61,202 nucleotides of DNA, taken from an uncultured Acidimicrobiales bacterium (GTDB lineage Bacteria; Actinomycetota; Acidimicrobiia; Acidimicrobiales; SZUA-35). Positions 52,313 to 61,202 of the stretch are shown here, piece after piece. The notes under the pieces were generated by a model. The model was not told where the DNA came from. It ran no database searches and worked only from the letters and a program-made list of their open reading frames with translations. The DNA lies in assembly GCA_937997485.1 (NCBI GenBank), contig CALKTH010000064.1, positions 1 to 61,202 of the forward strand. Reading direction: 5' to 3'. The stretch's first letter is position 1. Every line of letters begins with the position of its first letter. A program made the position numbers and the translations under genes.

Positions 52313-52851
52313 CACTTGCCTGCCTTTCCGGCCTTACGGATGACCCGTTCGCCGGCGTAGCGGACGCCCTTGCCCTTGTAGGGCTCGGGCTTGCGGAGAT
52401 CACGGATCTCGGCGGCGACCTGGCCAACGGCCTGCTTGTCGATACCGATGACCGAGATCTTGGTGGGCTCGGGCACCTCGAAGGTGACGCCGGCCGGGGC
52501 CTTGACCGACACCGGGTGGCTGAAGCCGAGGGCGAGATCGAGATGATCGTTGCCCTTGACGGCCGCTCGGTAACCAACGCCGACGATCTCGAGGTTCTTG
52601 ACGAACCCCTGGCTGACGCCAGTGACCATGTTGTCGACGAGGCTGCGGTTGAGGCCATGAAGGGCCTTGAGCGAGCGTTCCTCGGATGCACGATCCACGG
52701 TGATCACGCCGTCCTCAATGGAGGCGGTGATGCCGTCGTGCAGACGGTGGGTGAGCTCACCCTTGGTGCCCTTGACGGTGACGGTCTGTCCGGAGATGGA
52801 CACGTCGACGCCGGCGGGCACGTTGATGGGGGATTTTCCGATTCGTGACAT
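52312..52851 (-). CDS. rplF: 50S ribosomal protein L6
   Basis: A 179-aa protein of two similar halves ([19 protein letters not shown]..., ending [27 protein letters not shown]). Confidence 0.98.
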   Translation of the reverse strand: MSRIGKSPINVPAGVDVSISGQTVTVKGTKGELTHRLHDGITASIEDGVITVDRASEERSLKALHGLNRSLVDNMVTGVSQGFVKNLEIVGVGYRAAVKGNDHLDLALGFSHPVSVKAPAGVTFEVPEPTKISVIGIDKQAVGQVAAEIRDLRKPEPYKGKGVRYAGERVIRKAGKAGK

Positions 52852-52857
52852 TCCGGC

Positions 52858-53262
52858 CTACCAGACGTAGCAGAGGATTTCGCCGCCGACCTTGCCCTTG
52901 CGGGCCTCACGGTCGGTCACGAGACCCTTGTTGGTGGACAGCACGGCAACGCCGAGTCCGCCCAGCACTCGGGGGATCTGATCAGAACTCGTGTACACCC
53001 GGAGACCGGGCTTGGAGACACGCTTGATGCCGCTGATGACTCGCTCACGCTCGGGCGAGTACTTCATGGCGATGGTGAGAGTGCGTCCGACACCGGACTC
53101 GGCGTCCGCTGCGTCGTAGCTGGCGATGTAGCCCTCGGCGAGAAGGACGCCGGCGAGGGCTTCCTTCAGCTTGGAGGACGGCATGGTCACTTCATCGTGC
53201 ATCGCGATGTTCGCGTTGCGGATGCGAGTGAGCATGTCGGCGATGGGATCGGTCATTGACAT
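52858..53262 (-). CDS. rpsH: 30S ribosomal protein S8
   Basis: A 134-aa protein ([21 protein letters not shown], ending [26 protein letters not shown]). The first ATG (53262) is kept because GGAGGAG lies at good spacing upstream. S8 is a known repressor of spc-operon translation in E. coli. Confidence 0.98.
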   Translation of the reverse strand: MSMTDPIADMLTRIRNANIAMHDEVTMPSSKLKEALAGVLLAEGYIASYDAADAESGVGRTLTIAMKYSPERERVISGIKRVSKPGLRVYTSSDQIPRVLGGLGVAVLSTNKGLVTDREARKGKVGGEILCYVW

Positions 53263-53275
53263 GTGATCTCCTCCC

Positions 53276-53461
53276 CTACCAGCTGGCCTTGGTCACGCCG
53301 GGCAGTTCGCCAGCGTGCGCCATCTTGCGGAGACAAACTCGGCAGAGTCCGAACTTGCGGTACACGGCCTTGGGGCGTCCACACACCTTGCAGCGCGTGT
53401 AGGCCCGAACCTTGTACTTCGGGGTCTTCTGCTGCTTTTCCTTCAGCGCTTTCTTTGCCAT
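53276..53461 (-). CDS. rpsN: 30S ribosomal protein S14, type Z
   Basis: A 61-aa zinc-binding S14 with two Cys pairs: [24 protein letters not shown]. Start overlaps the rplE stop (TAATG). Confidence 0.97.
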   Translation of the reverse strand: MAKKALKEKQQKTPKYKVRAYTRCKVCGRPKAVYRKFGLCRVCLRKMAHAGELPGVTKASW

Positions 53462-54036
53462 TACTGAGCCTGCCCATCGCGTCGGAACGGGAATGCGAAG
53501 GCATCGAGGAGTGCTCGGCCTTCTTCGTTGGTGGTCGCGGTCGTCACGATCGTGATGTCCATGCCTCGGGGCACGTCCACGGTGTCGTAGTCGATCTCGG
53601 GGAACATGAGCTGCTCGGTGAGACCGAAGGTGTAGTTGCCCCGACCGTCAAAGGACTTGGGGTTGAGGCCACGGAAGTCACGGATGCGGGGGATGGCGAG
53701 CGTCACGAGACGGTCGAAGAACTCCCACATCATGTCGCCCCGAAGGGTGACCTTGGCGCCGATGGCGTTGCCCTCGCGGAGCTTGAAGCTCGCGATCGAG
53801 TTCTTGGCCTTGGTGACCACAGGCTTCTGGCCGGTGATCGTGGCCATGTCATCGGTGGCCTTTTCCAGAGACTTGGAGTTCTGGAGCGCTTCACCGACGC
53901 CCATGTTCACGACGATCTTCTCGAAGCGAGGGACCATCATGATGTTGGGGAGTTCGAGCTGCTCTTTCAGAGCGGCACGGACTTCGTCGTTGTACTTCGC
54001 TTTGAAGCGAGGCATCTCTTTCACCGACGTGCTCAT
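53461..54036 (-). CDS. rplE: 50S ribosomal protein L5
   Basis: A 191-aa 5S rRNA-binding protein ([87 protein letters not shown]). Start overlaps the rplX stop (ATGA). Confidence 0.98.
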   Translation of the reverse strand: MSTSVKEMPRFKAKYNDEVRAALKEQLELPNIMMVPRFEKIVVNMGVGEALQNSKSLEKATDDMATITGQKPVVTKAKNSIASFKLREGNAIGAKVTLRGDMMWEFFDRLVTLAIPRIRDFRGLNPKSFDGRGNYTFGLTEQLMFPEIDYDTVDVPRGMDITIVTTATTNEEGRALLDAFAFPFRRDGQAQ

Positions 54037-54356
54037 ACCTCGGCCTCCGGAATCTCTGCACCTGTGCGCCGGCAGACCCGGATCTTGGTGCCGTCGTCGT
54101 TGATCTTGTAGCCGACCTTGGTCGGCTGACCATCGGAGGGGCTGAGGATGGCGACGTTGCTGACGTCCATCTTCATTTCCTTGTCGACGATGCCACCGGG
54201 GTCTTCGGCGGACCGAGCCTTGGTGTGGCGCTTTGCGATGTTGTATCCCTCGACGGTGACCTTGCCCTCAGCGGGGAAGGAAGCAGAGATTGTGGACTCG
54301 CGTCCCTTGTCCTTGCCAGCGAGGATGCGAACCGAATCGCCCTTACGAATCTTCAT
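54033..54356 (-). CDS. rplX: 50S ribosomal protein L24
   Basis: A 107-aa KOW-domain protein; the ATG at 54356 ([20 protein letters not shown]) overlaps the rplN stop (TGATG) and removes a spurious upstream extension. [13 protein letters not shown] and IPEAEV complete it. Confidence 0.97.
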   Translation of the reverse strand: MKIRKGDSVRILAGKDKGRESTISASFPAEGKVTVEGYNIAKRHTKARSAEDPGGIVDKEMKMDVSNVAILSPSDGQPTKVGYKINDDGTKIRVCRRTGAEIPEAEV

Positions 54357-54724
54357 CAGAGCACCTCCGGTGCCAGCGACACGATGCGCATGAACTTCTT
54401 GTCGCGAAGTTCTCGACCGACCGGGCCGAAGATGCGAGTGCCGCGGGGCTGCTTGGCGTCGTTGATGAGCACGGCCGCGTTCTCGTCGAAGCGGATGTAG
54501 CTGCCGTCTGGACGACGCTTCTCCTTCTTGACTCGAACGACGACGCACTTGACGACGTCACCCTTCTTGACTTGAGCGCCGGGAATGGCGTCCTTGACGG
54601 TGGCGACGAAGATGTCGCCGATCGAGGCGTAGCGGCGCTTTGAGCCGCCGAGCACCTTGATGCAGAGCACTTCGCGGGCGCCGGAGTTGTCGGCGATGCG
54701 AAGGCGTGATTCCTGTTGGATCAT
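54356..54724 (-). CDS. rplN: 50S ribosomal protein L14
   Basis: A 122-aa protein ([48 protein letters not shown]). Confidence 0.98.
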   Translation of the reverse strand: MIQQESRLRIADNSGAREVLCIKVLGGSKRRYASIGDIFVATVKDAIPGAQVKKGDVVKCVVVRVKKEKRRPDGSYIRFDENAAVLINDAKQPRGTRIFGPVGRELRDKKFMRIVSLAPEVL

Positions 54725-54999
54725 CGAGCACGCTCCACGATTTCGAGCAGACGCCAGCGCTTCTTCTTGGAGAGCGGGCGGGTCTCGGCAATGCGTACCA
54801 GGTCGCCTTCGTTGAGGGTGTTGTCCTCATCGTGGACGTAGTAGCGAGCCGAGGTCTGCACGGTCTTGTTGTACTGCGGGTGACGAGAGCGGCTGGTCAC
54901 CTCGACGACAGCGGTCTTGTCCATCTTGGATGAACGGACCACGCCTTCGCGAACCTTGCGCTCATTGCGTGCTGCAGTTTCTGTGGCTTCGTTCGCCAT
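54721..54999 (-). CDS. rpsQ: 30S ribosomal protein S17
   Basis: A 92-aa OB-fold protein ([44 protein letters not shown]). Confidence 0.97.
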   Translation of the reverse strand: MANEATETAARNERKVREGVVRSSKMDKTAVVEVTSRSRHPQYNKTVQTSARYYVHDEDNTLNEGDLVRIAETRPLSKKKRWRLLEIVERAR

Positions 55000-55205
55000 C
55001 AGGACTCCTTGCCGGCGAGCTGACGGGCCCGCATTTCGGTGTTGATCCGAGCAACCTGCTTCTTGACCTGCGGGATGCGGGCCGGGCTCTCGAGCTGGCC
55101 GGTGGCGAGCTGGAAGCGCAGGTTGAAGAGTTCACGCTTGCCTTCGGCCAGGGCCTCAGCGAGAGCGTCGTCGGATTGCTTCGTGAGATCAGTCTTCTCA
55201 GCCAT
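54999..55205 (-). CDS. rpmC: 50S ribosomal protein L29
   Basis: A 68-aa helical-hairpin protein ([48 protein letters not shown]). Its start lies inside the last 8 bp of rplP. Confidence 0.97.
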   Translation of the reverse strand: MAEKTDLTKQSDDALAEALAEGKRELFNLRFQLATGQLESPARIPQVKKQVARINTEMRARQLAGKES

Positions 55206-55620
55206 CGAATCCGTCCTCTCGGGTGATGACGCGTGCCTTCACGGGCAGCTTCTGGATGGCGCGGTTCATGGCGGCGTGGGCGATCTCAGGGTCCGGGTAG
55301 GACAGCTCAAAGATCACGCGGCCGGGCTTGACCACGGCAACCCAACGCTCCGGGTTGCCCTTGCCGGAACCCATGCGGGTTTCGGCGGGCTTCTCGGTGA
55401 CGGGCTTGTCGGGGAACACGTTGATCCAGACCTTGCCGCCACGCTTGATGTGACGGGTCATGGCAATACGTGCGGCCTCGATCTGACGGGCGGTGATCCA
55501 ACCCGGCTCGAGGACCTGAATGCCGTACTCGCCGAACGCCACGGAGGTAGCGCCCTTGGCTTGTCCGGTACGACGACCGCGGTGCTGCTTGCGGTGCTTG
55601 ACCTTTCGGGGCATCAACAT
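55198..55620 (-). CDS. rplP: 50S ribosomal protein L16
   Basis: A 140-aa protein ([88 protein letters not shown]). The first ATG forms TGATG with the rpsC stop; an in-frame ATG two codons later is equally possible. Confidence 0.97.
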   Translation of the reverse strand: MLMPRKVKHRKQHRGRRTGQAKGATSVAFGEYGIQVLEPGWITARQIEAARIAMTRHIKRGGKVWINVFPDKPVTEKPAETRMGSGKGNPERWVAVVKPGRVIFELSYPDPEIAHAAMNRAIQKLPVKARVITREDGFDG

Positions 55621-56534
55621 CAGTCGGCGTCTCCGTCTCGGAACTTGTCGTCGCCGGCCTTGTCCTTGAGGGTTGCCTCGATGGCTTCCTCTTCGGCAAG
55701 CAGGCGCTCGAACTCGGGGTCAGCTTCTTTGACCAGCGGTGCGGGCTCAGCAACAGCTTCGGGAGCAGCAGCTTCGGCAGCGGGCGCCGGCTTGGCCGGA
55801 CGACGACTCGAGGACACCACGGGCATGGGCGGCTCGGCAGCACCAGCTGCCTCACCAGCGGCCATGGCCGCTTCCTTGCTCGCCTTGTCGACCGAGGCCT
55901 TGTACGGGAGGATGTCGCCCTTGTAGAGGTGCACCTTCACGCCGATGATGCCGGCAGTGGTGTGCGCCTCACGAAGGCCGTAATCGATGTCGGCACGGAG
56001 GGTGTGCAGCGGCACACGACCTTCGCGGTACCACTCGGTGCGGCTCATCTCGGCGCCACCGAGGCGGCCCGAGCTCTGGATGCGGATGCCCTTGGCCCCC
56101 GCCTTCATCGCGTTCTGCACGGCCCGCTTCATCGCACGGCGGAACGCCATACGACCGACGAGCTGGTCGGCGACACCCTGCGCAATGAGGGCAGCGTCGA
56201 GCTCGGGCTGCTTGATCTCGATGATGTTCAGCTTCACACGAGGGTTGCCGGTGATCTTGGTGAGACCATGGCGGAGGCGATCGGCCTCGGAACCCTTGCG
56301 GCCAATCACGATGCCCGGACGAGCGGTGTGCACGTCGATCTGGAGCTTGTCACCGGTGCGCTCGACCTCGATACGTGAAATCGCTGCGTTCGGCAGCTGC
56401 TTCATGAGGTAGTTGCGGATGGTGTGGTCCTCGAAGAGGAAGTCTCGGTATTCCTGGCGGTCGGCAATCCAGCGCGACTTCCAGTCGGTCGTGACTCCCA
56501 GACGGAAACCGTACGGGTTGATCTTCTGGCCCAT
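55620..56534 (-). CDS. rpsC: 30S ribosomal protein S3 with a long C-terminal tail
   Basis: A 304-aa protein. The standard S3 ends near residue 215: [24 protein letters not shown]-domain [16 protein letters not shown], and the C-terminal [32 protein letters not shown] block. About 85 further residues are Ala/Pro/Glu-rich ([21 protein letters not shown]..., ending [15 protein letters not shown]) and look disordered. S3 forms part of the mRNA entry channel. Confidence 0.97.
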   Translation of the reverse strand: MGQKINPYGFRLGVTTDWKSRWIADRQEYRDFLFEDHTIRNYLMKQLPNAAISRIEVERTGDKLQIDVHTARPGIVIGRKGSEADRLRHGLTKITGNPRVKLNIIEIKQPELDAALIAQGVADQLVGRMAFRRAMKRAVQNAMKAGAKGIRIQSSGRLGGAEMSRTEWYREGRVPLHTLRADIDYGLREAHTTAGIIGVKVHLYKGDILPYKASVDKASKEAAMAAGEAAGAAEPPMPVVSSSRRPAKPAPAAEAAAPEAVAEPAPLVKEADPEFERLLAEEEAIEATLKDKAGDDKFRDGDAD

Positions 56535-57415
56535 CAGGCGTCCCCTTCTTCCTCGGCGGCTGCGGCTTCCTTCTTCTGCTGCGATTCGGGCTTCGAGAAC
56601 CCAGCGGCCTCGGCCGCTGCGTCATCGGCGAACCACACCTCGGCCTTGGTCCGGCCGTAGAAGGGGCTGTCTTCGTTGTGATACAGCTTGGAATCGTCGT
56701 TGCCCTTGACCGGGAAGCCCTCAGGCATCTTGTCGGGGTCACCGTCGATGAGTGCGTGGCTGCCATCGCCGTAGGGACTGGTGTCCTCAGCGTTGACTTC
56801 GCCGTCTTCGTCCGAGTCCAGCGTGGTCGAGTCGACCTCGGTGTCGGATGTGGCTTCGGTGTCGGTCGCTTCGGCCTCAACAGCTTCAGCTGCGTCGGTC
56901 TCAGATGCCTCGACCTCTTCGACCTCGGGGGTCTCGGCCTCAACCTCTTCGACCTCGTCCCCACGGGACTTGGCGACGCGGGCACGGCGGTTGCTGCTGT
57001 TTCCAGCGGCGTCGCTACGGCCAGCGGCCTTGTCACGCAAGCGGTCGAGCAGTTCGTCGTCCATACGGCTCACGATCACGGTGACGTGACATGTCTGCTT
57101 GTGGATACGACCGGCACGGCCACGGGCACGGGGGCGGAAACGCTTGAGGGTCGGACCCTCATCGGCGTAGCACGCAGAGATGAACAGCTCGTCTGCGGGC
57201 ACTTCGTCGTTGTGGCCAGCGTTGGCGACAGCGGAGCGAAGGACCTTCTGGATCTCCTTGGCCGCAAGGCGCTCGGAGAAGTGCAGGATCTGTGCTGCGT
57301 CGACGACGGACTTGCCACGAACCAGGTCGAGAACGACCCGGGCCTTGGAAGCCGACATACGGAGATAGCGGACCTGGGCGCGGGTGCCCGGACGCTCGTT
57401 GGTCTTCGTGCTCAT
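56534..57415 (-). CDS. rplV: 50S ribosomal protein L22 fused to an acidic linker and a sunset-like domain
   Basis: A 293-aa protein; L22 is normally 110-150 aa. Residues 1-118 are ordinary L22 ([55 protein letters not shown], ending [13 protein letters not shown]). Residues 120-150 are basic, 153-215 strongly acidic ([33 protein letters not shown]). Residues 224-278 read [53 protein letters not shown], matching the 'sunset' motif (KGN..S.IYH...S.YY..T.AE..F....EA.AAG). L22 lines the exit tunnel, so the extra domain would sit at the tunnel mouth or outside. Coupled to rpsS (ATGA) and rpsC (TGATG), so the extension is not an assembly fusion. Confidence 0.93.
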   Translation of the reverse strand: MSTKTNERPGTRAQVRYLRMSASKARVVLDLVRGKSVVDAAQILHFSERLAAKEIQKVLRSAVANAGHNDEVPADELFISACYADEGPTLKRFRPRARGRAGRIHKQTCHVTVIVSRMDDELLDRLRDKAAGRSDAAGNSSNRRARVAKSRGDEVEEVEAETPEVEEVEASETDAAEAVEAEATDTEATSDTEVDSTTLDSDEDGEVNAEDTSPYGDGSHALIDGDPDKMPEGFPVKGNDDSKLYHNEDSPFYGRTKAEVWFADDAAAEAAGFSKPESQQKKEAAAAEEEGDA

Positions 57416-57690
57416 CGGCGACCCGTCTTTTCCTGACCCGCGTGATAGCGGAACGTGCGGGGCGGGCTGAACTCGCCGAGCTTGTGGCCGACCATCGACT
57501 CGGTGATGTACACCGGGACGTGCTTGCGACCGTCGTGTACGGCGATCGTGTGGCCGACCATGTCGGGGATGATGGTGGAACGACGAGACCAGGTCTTGAT
57601 GACCTTCTTCTCGTTCTTCTCGTTCAGTGCATCGACCTTCTTCAAGAGATGGTCGTCGACGAACGGGCCCTTCTTTAGGCTGCGCGGCAT
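57412..57690 (-). CDS. rpsS: 30S ribosomal protein S19
   Basis: A 92-aa protein ([82 protein letters not shown]). Confidence 0.98.
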   Translation of the reverse strand: MPRSLKKGPFVDDHLLKKVDALNEKNEKKVIKTWSRRSTIIPDMVGHTIAVHDGRKHVPVYITESMVGHKLGEFSPPRTFRYHAGQEKTGRR

Positions 57691-57693
57691 TTC

Positions 57694-58530
57694 CTACCTC
57701 CGTCCGCCACGTGTCCGCCTGCGGCGGATGATCTGATCATCTGACTTCTTGCCCTTCTTGCGGGTTCGGCCTTCCGGCTTGCCCCAGGGGGAAACGGGGT
57801 GGCGACCACCCGAGGTCTTGCCCTCACCACCACCGTGGGGGTGATCGACAGGGTTCATGGCGACGCCACGAGTCTGGGGGCGTTTGCCCTTCCAGCGAGC
57901 TCGACCGGCTTTACCAATCTTGATGAGCTCGTACTCGGAGTTGCCGACTTCGCCGATGGTGGCGACGCAGTCGATGGAGACACGACGCATCTCGGTGCTC
58001 GGTAGACGCAAGGTGGCGGTGTTGCCTTCCTTGGCGACCAGCTGCACGCTCGTTCCAGCGGAGCGAGCCATACGGGCGCCACCGCCTTCCTTGAGCTCGA
58101 CGGCGTGGATGACCGTACCGACGGGGATGAAGCGCATCGGCATGGCGTTGCCGGGCCGGATGTCGGAGCCGCTGCCGGACGACAACACGTCGCCGACGTT
58201 GACGCCCTTCGGGGCCAGGATGTAGCGCTTCTCGCCGTCGTGGTAGTGCAGGAGGGCGATGCGACAGTTGCGGTTCGGGTCGTACTCAATCGACGCAACG
58301 GTGGCGGGAACGCCGTCCTTGTTGCGACGGAAGTCGATCACGCGGTACCGCTGCTTGTGGCCTCCGCCACGGTGACGAGCGGTCTTGCGACCGTAGTTGT
58401 TACGACCACCGGTGGAGGACTGCTTCGTGAGCAGGCTCTTTTCCGGTGAGGTCGTGGTGATCTCAGAGAAGTCCGAGGAGGTCTGGAATCGACGTCCGGG
58501 GCTTGTGGGCTTGCGCTTGCGAATGGCCAT
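57694..58530 (-). CDS. rplB: 50S ribosomal protein L2
   Basis: A 278-aa protein ([89 protein letters not shown]), with the conserved C-terminal His needed near the peptidyl-transferase centre. Confidence 0.98.
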   Translation of the reverse strand: MAIRKRKPTSPGRRFQTSSDFSEITTTSPEKSLLTKQSSTGGRNNYGRKTARHRGGGHKQRYRVIDFRRNKDGVPATVASIEYDPNRNCRIALLHYHDGEKRYILAPKGVNVGDVLSSGSGSDIRPGNAMPMRFIPVGTVIHAVELKEGGGARMARSAGTSVQLVAKEGNTATLRLPSTEMRRVSIDCVATIGEVGNSEYELIKIGKAGRARWKGKRPQTRGVAMNPVDHPHGGGEGKTSGGRHPVSPWGKPEGRTRKKGKKSDDQIIRRRRTRGGRR

Positions 58531-58542
58531 GGTTCAGATGCC

Positions 58543-58836
58543 TCAGCTCGAGTAGAGCTCGATCTCGCCCTCGGAGAGGGTGACGATCGCTCGCTTGGTG
58601 TCGGTTCGCTTGCTGAAGGTGTTGTTGCGACGGTTGCGCACCCGCTTGCCTTTGCGGTTGAGGGTGTTCACCTTGCTGACCTTCACGCCGTCGAAGATGA
58701 ACTCGATGGCGTCTTTGATCTCTGGCTTGGAAGCGCTCGGCGCCACGATGAACGTGTACGTGTTGCGCTCTTCGACGGCCAGGTAGGTCTTCTCGGAGAC
58801 CACGGGCCGGATCACGATGTCGTGCGGATTCTTCAT
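58543..58836 (-). CDS. rplW: 50S ribosomal protein L23
   Basis: A 97-aa protein ([71 protein letters not shown]). Docking site for SRP and trigger factor at the exit tunnel. Overlaps rplD by 4 bp. Confidence 0.97.
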   Translation of the reverse strand: MKNPHDIVIRPVVSEKTYLAVEERNTYTFIVAPSASKPEIKDAIEFIFDGVKVSKVNTLNRKGKRVRNRRNNTFSKRTDTKRAIVTLSEGEIELYSS

Positions 58837-59450
58837 GAGTCACTCCCTGAATCTGCGCTGTCGTCAGCATCGGCTGAGGAGGGCAGCGCATCTTCGGTGA
58901 AGACGACGTAGTCGGAAACGAGCACGTCGTAGGTGTTGAGCTGATCCGCAGCGATCGTGTGGACGTGGGGCAGGTTGCGCATGCTCTTCCACGTCTTGTC
59001 GCCACGAGCGAACACGGCGAGGACCTTGCCCTCGACACCGAGATCGGACAGTGCGGTCACGGCCGCCTTGGTGCTCGGGGTCTCAATGCCCCAGCTCTCC
59101 ACGACGATGACCTTGCCGTCGGCTGCCCGGTCGCTGAGGGCCGAGCGCAGCGCGCCGACCTTCATCTTCTTGTTGGTGCGCTCGGAGTAGTCGCGGGGCT
59201 TCGGGCCGTGGGCCACGCCGCCACCAACCCAGTGCGGTGCACGGGTGGAGCCTTGACGAGCACGACCGGTGCCCTTCTGCTTCCACGGCTTGGCGCCGCC
59301 ACCACGAACCTCGGAACGGGTCTTGGTGCTGTGGGTGCCGGCACGCTTGGCGGCCAGTTGAGCGGTGACGACCTGGTGCATGAGGGCCACGTTGGGCTCC
59401 ACACCGAAGATCGCTTCGTCGAGCTCGACGATGACTTTCTTGACCGACAT
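58833..59450 (-). CDS. rplD: 50S ribosomal protein L4
   Basis: A 205-aa protein ([65 protein letters not shown]) with an acidic Ser/Asp tail ([15 protein letters not shown]). L4 represses the S10 operon in E. coli. Confidence 0.98.
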   Translation of the reverse strand: MSVKKVIVELDEAIFGVEPNVALMHQVVTAQLAAKRAGTHSTKTRSEVRGGGAKPWKQKGTGRARQGSTRAPHWVGGGVAHGPKPRDYSERTNKKMKVGALRSALSDRAADGKVIVVESWGIETPSTKAAVTALSDLGVEGKVLAVFARGDKTWKSMRNLPHVHTIAADQLNTYDVLVSDYVVFTEDALPSSADADDSADSGSDS

Positions 59451-60115
59451 CAGTTGCTCGCCTTCTCGGAGGCCTTGACGGCGTTGCGGATGATGACCGT
59501 GCCACCCTTGGCTCCGGGGACAGCGCCCTTGATGAGCACGAAGTTGTTCTCCGCGTCGGACTGCACGATCTTGAGGTTCTGGGTGGTGACTCGGTCATTA
59601 CCCATGTGGCCCGCCATCTTGATGCCCTTGAATACTCGGGCGGGCGTGGCGCACTGGCCGATCGAGCCAGGCATGCGGTGGACGAGGTGCGCACCGTGGG
59701 TGGCTCGCTGTCCAGCGAAGTTGTGGCGCTTCATGACGCCGGCGAAGCCCTTGCCCTTGCTGGTGCCGATGGCATCAACGGCTTCGCCCGCTTCGAAGGT
59801 GTCGGCCGTGATCTCCTGGCCGACCTCGTAGCCGGAAACATCAGCGAGGCGGAGCTCGACGAGTTCGTTGCCGGGGGTCACGCCGTGCTTGGCGAAGTGA
59901 CCGGCTTCGGGCTTGTTCAGCTTCGAAGGGTCGCGATCACCGACGGTGACCTGGATGGCGGCATAGCCGTCATTCTCGACGCTCTTGATCTGGACGACGC
60001 GGCAGGGGGTGACCTTCACAACGGTCACGGGGACGATCTTGTCGTCATCCCACACCTGGGTCATGCCGACCTTCTCGCCGACAATCGCTTTTTTCACAGC
60101 AGAACTGTGTGTCAT
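59450..60115 (-). CDS. rplC: 50S ribosomal protein L3
   Basis: A 221-aa protein ([111 protein letters not shown]). First gene of the transcript behind the 614-bp gap. Confidence 0.98.
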   Translation of the reverse strand: MTHSSAVKKAIVGEKVGMTQVWDDDKIVPVTVVKVTPCRVVQIKSVENDGYAAIQVTVGDRDPSKLNKPEAGHFAKHGVTPGNELVELRLADVSGYEVGQEITADTFEAGEAVDAIGTSKGKGFAGVMKRHNFAGQRATHGAHLVHRMPGSIGQCATPARVFKGIKMAGHMGNDRVTTQNLKIVQSDAENNFVLIKGAVPGAKGGTVIIRNAVKASEKASN

Positions 60116-60419
60116 GTCTCTACTTCCGTCAGCGGGCCACCAGATGGCGGCCGTTCACGCAAAAGCTCCGTGCTGTTGGCCGATTCCTCGGAGAGGTCTC
60201 GGTGACAGCCGGAGCAGATTCGGTTGTGCCCGGTGGTTTCTGACTGGAGAGCCAGACCTTTCAGGACATCGATTTCCCATGGTCGTTGCCTTGGATCAGA
60301 GGGATCGACGGCGCTGTTTCTGGGACTCGGCAAGACTAACGGGACCGCAGACACAATCCTCCTGTGGTTTCGGTCATCTCTTTGCCCGCTTCGTCCGGCT
60401 GCTGCCGGGGAAAAGAGAA

Positions 60420-60447
60420 CAGCGGCCCGACCGGAGTCGGACCGCTG
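60420..60447 (-). terminator. Terminator/attenuator-like hairpin upstream of rplC
   Basis: CAGCGG-x-CCGAC stem with one mismatch, CGGA loop, 12 pairs in all; on the minus strand it is followed by TTCTCTTTTCC. Placed about 300 nt before rplC, it may attenuate S10-operon transcription. Confidence 0.6.
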
Positions 60448-60664
60448 CCTGGCCACCCCGTGAGGGATCGGGATGACCCAAATCCAAAGCAAACCGCCGC
60501 GGCTGCCCTGGATTTCTCACACGGTCGATGACCGTGCCGCCGCGCGCCGGAGGGCCCGACGCGAGGATGTTGTTGCAACTACGTTACCGAGCGCGCGGGG
60601 CGCCGCATGATGAACCGTCAACAAGGTTGACACTTACTTGGCGCTCTCCCCAAACGAAAACGAC

Positions 60665-60693
60665 CGCAGTCCGGGCCAAAAGCCCGGACTGCG
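60665..60693 (-). terminator. Intrinsic terminator after rpsJ
   Basis: A perfect 12-bp stem CGCAGTCCGGGC / GCCCGGACTGCG with a CAAAA loop, 36 bp past the rpsJ stop; on the minus strand it is followed by GTCGTTTTCGTTTGG. It ends the tuf-rpsJ transcript. Confidence 0.8.
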
Positions 60694-60729
60694 ATGCAAA
60701 CGATGTTGCGTTGATCAGCGTGGAGCTAA

Positions 60730-61050
60730 CTACACCATCTGGATCTTGATCTCGATATCGACACCGGCGGGCAACTCGAGACGCTGGAGCGAGTCCACCG
60801 TCTTCGGGTTGGGCTCCATGATGTCGATCAGCCGCTTGTGGACACGCATCTCGAAGTGTTCGCGAGAGTCCTTGTCCTTGTGCGGTGACCGGATCACACA
60901 GAAGCGATGCTTCTCTGTGGGGAGGGGAATCGGTCCGCGGAACTCTGCATTGGTGCGAGCCACCGTCTCGACGATCTTCTTCGTCGACTGGTCGATGACC
61001 TCGTGGTCATAGGCCTTGAGGCGGATGCGAATCTTCTGCTTGGTTGCCAT
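60730..61050 (-). CDS. rpsJ: 30S ribosomal protein S10
   Basis: A 106-aa protein ([73 protein letters not shown]). It follows tuf after 11 bp, so it is the last gene of the str operon rather than the first of the S10 operon. Confidence 0.98.
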   Translation of the reverse strand: MATKQKIRIRLKAYDHEVIDQSTKKIVETVARTNAEFRGPIPLPTEKHRFCVIRSPHKDKDSREHFEMRVHKRLIDIMEPNPKTVDSLQRLELPAGVDIEIKIQMV

Positions 61051-61061
61051 GTGGACAATCC

Positions 61062-61202
61062 CTACTTGATGATCTTGGTGACTCGGCCAGCGCCGACCGT
61101 ACGACCACCCTCACGAATGGCGAACCGAAGGCCCTCTTCCATCGCGATCGGGTTGATCAACTCAACCGTCATCTCGGTGTTATCACCAGGCATACACATC
61201 TC
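61062..61202 (-). CDS. tuf: Elongation factor Tu, C-terminal fragment (cut by window edge)
   Basis: The minus strand from the right edge reads [46 protein letters not shown] and a TAG stop, the canonical C-terminal end of EF-Tu domain 3. Only 46 codons are in the window. Confidence 0.96.
   Translation of the reverse strand, partial: EMCMPGDNTEMTVELINPIAMEEGLRFAIREGGRTVGAGRVTKIIK

Larger units (their letters stand above)
60116..60729. other. 614-bp gap between rpsJ and rplC with two terminator-like hairpins
   Basis: No gene is supported. One minus-strand frame of 126 codons (60112-60492) ends in an ATGA overlap with rplC but spans a terminator hairpin and lacks codon bias. Contents: hairpins at 60665-60693 and 60420-60447, and a perfect dyad GTCAAC-AAG-GTTGAC at 60617-60631. 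The region probably carries the rplC promoter and leader. Confidence 0.65.

Noticed and set aside
60112..60492. 126-codon minus-strand frame ending ATGA into rplC
   Set aside because: It crosses a terminator hairpin, has no recognisable domain and its stop overlap can arise by chance; kept only as a remark in the gap entry.

Overview
This is a high-GC (roughly 64-66% by eye), gene-dense chromosomal segment from a Gram-positive-type actinobacterium. The best fit is a marine or freshwater Acidimicrobiia-like lineage. Evidence: actinobacterial-style L17, L36 and IF-1 proteins, a short-form adenylate kinase, a zinc-type S14, an LPVTG surface protein, a lipoprotein lipobox, DUF11/SdrD-like surface repeats and very frequent ATGA/TGATG start-stop overlaps. 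The lineage call is inference; no 16S gene is present. Nothing in the window looks like a plasmid, phage, IS element, CRISPR array or tRNA.

Layout. (1) 1-13.8 kb is a mosaic of short transcription units: the 3'-truncated end of an OmpR-type response regulator, a secreted very acidic protein with an internal duplication, DUF952, a YbaK-like deacylase, a CDP-alcohol phosphatidyltransferase, a P1 (DmpA-like) peptidase, a uridine-kinase-like ATPase, a PadR + ABC exporter operon, GNAT and nucleotidyltransferase genes, DUF3237, and a LysR regulator divergent from an 813-aa FAD oxidase/GcvT fusion. A fluoroacetate-dehalogenase-like hydrolase and a MOSC-like protein follow. (2) 13.8-21.4 kb is one gene for a 2528-aa surface protein: signal peptide, about nine DUF11-like domains, nine SdrD/Cna-B-like repeats and an LPVTG sorting signal. 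(3) 21.5-27.5 kb holds a queuosine-tRNA mannosyltransferase-like glycosyltransferase, an alpha/beta hydrolase, alr, a methyltransferase, a cyclase-family protein, a hypothetical gene and acpS. (4) 27.5-33.3 kb holds an unusually long (1150 aa) GlmS-like protein, glmM, rpsI and rplM: amino-sugar supply for the wall next to ribosomal genes. (5) 33.6-36.9 kb holds a lipoprotein, a class III CoA-transferase and truA.

(6) 36.9-61.2 kb, almost all minus strand, is the str/S10-spc-alpha ribosomal cluster. It reads (in transcription order) tuf, rpsJ, a 614-bp gap with two terminator-like hairpins, rplC-D-W-B, rpsS, rplV, rpsC, rplP, rpmC, rpsQ, rplN-X-E, rpsN, rpsH, rplF-R, rpsE, rpmD, rplO, a 460-bp hairpin-rich gap, secY, adk, then after a break infA, rpmJ, rpsM-K-D, rpoA, rplQ, truA. 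The usual adk-map-infA junction is interrupted by about 8 kb of unrelated genes on both strands: a membrane-anchored spermidine-synthase-like protein, a class III cyclase/STAND regulator, a two-component system and an orphan TOPRIM protein that looks like only the C-terminal half of GyrB/ParE. No map gene is in the window.

Most notable: the ATPase-less GyrB/ParE-C-like TOPRIM protein; ribosomal protein L22 carrying a long acidic linker and a 'sunset'-like C-terminal domain; infA lacking any ATG/GTG/TTG at the conserved start (an ATC codon with a Shine-Dalgarno-like sequence sits there); the giant GlmS; a 52-bp intergenic repeat in two inverted copies (48/52 identical); and hairpin arrays in the ribosomal intergenic gaps.
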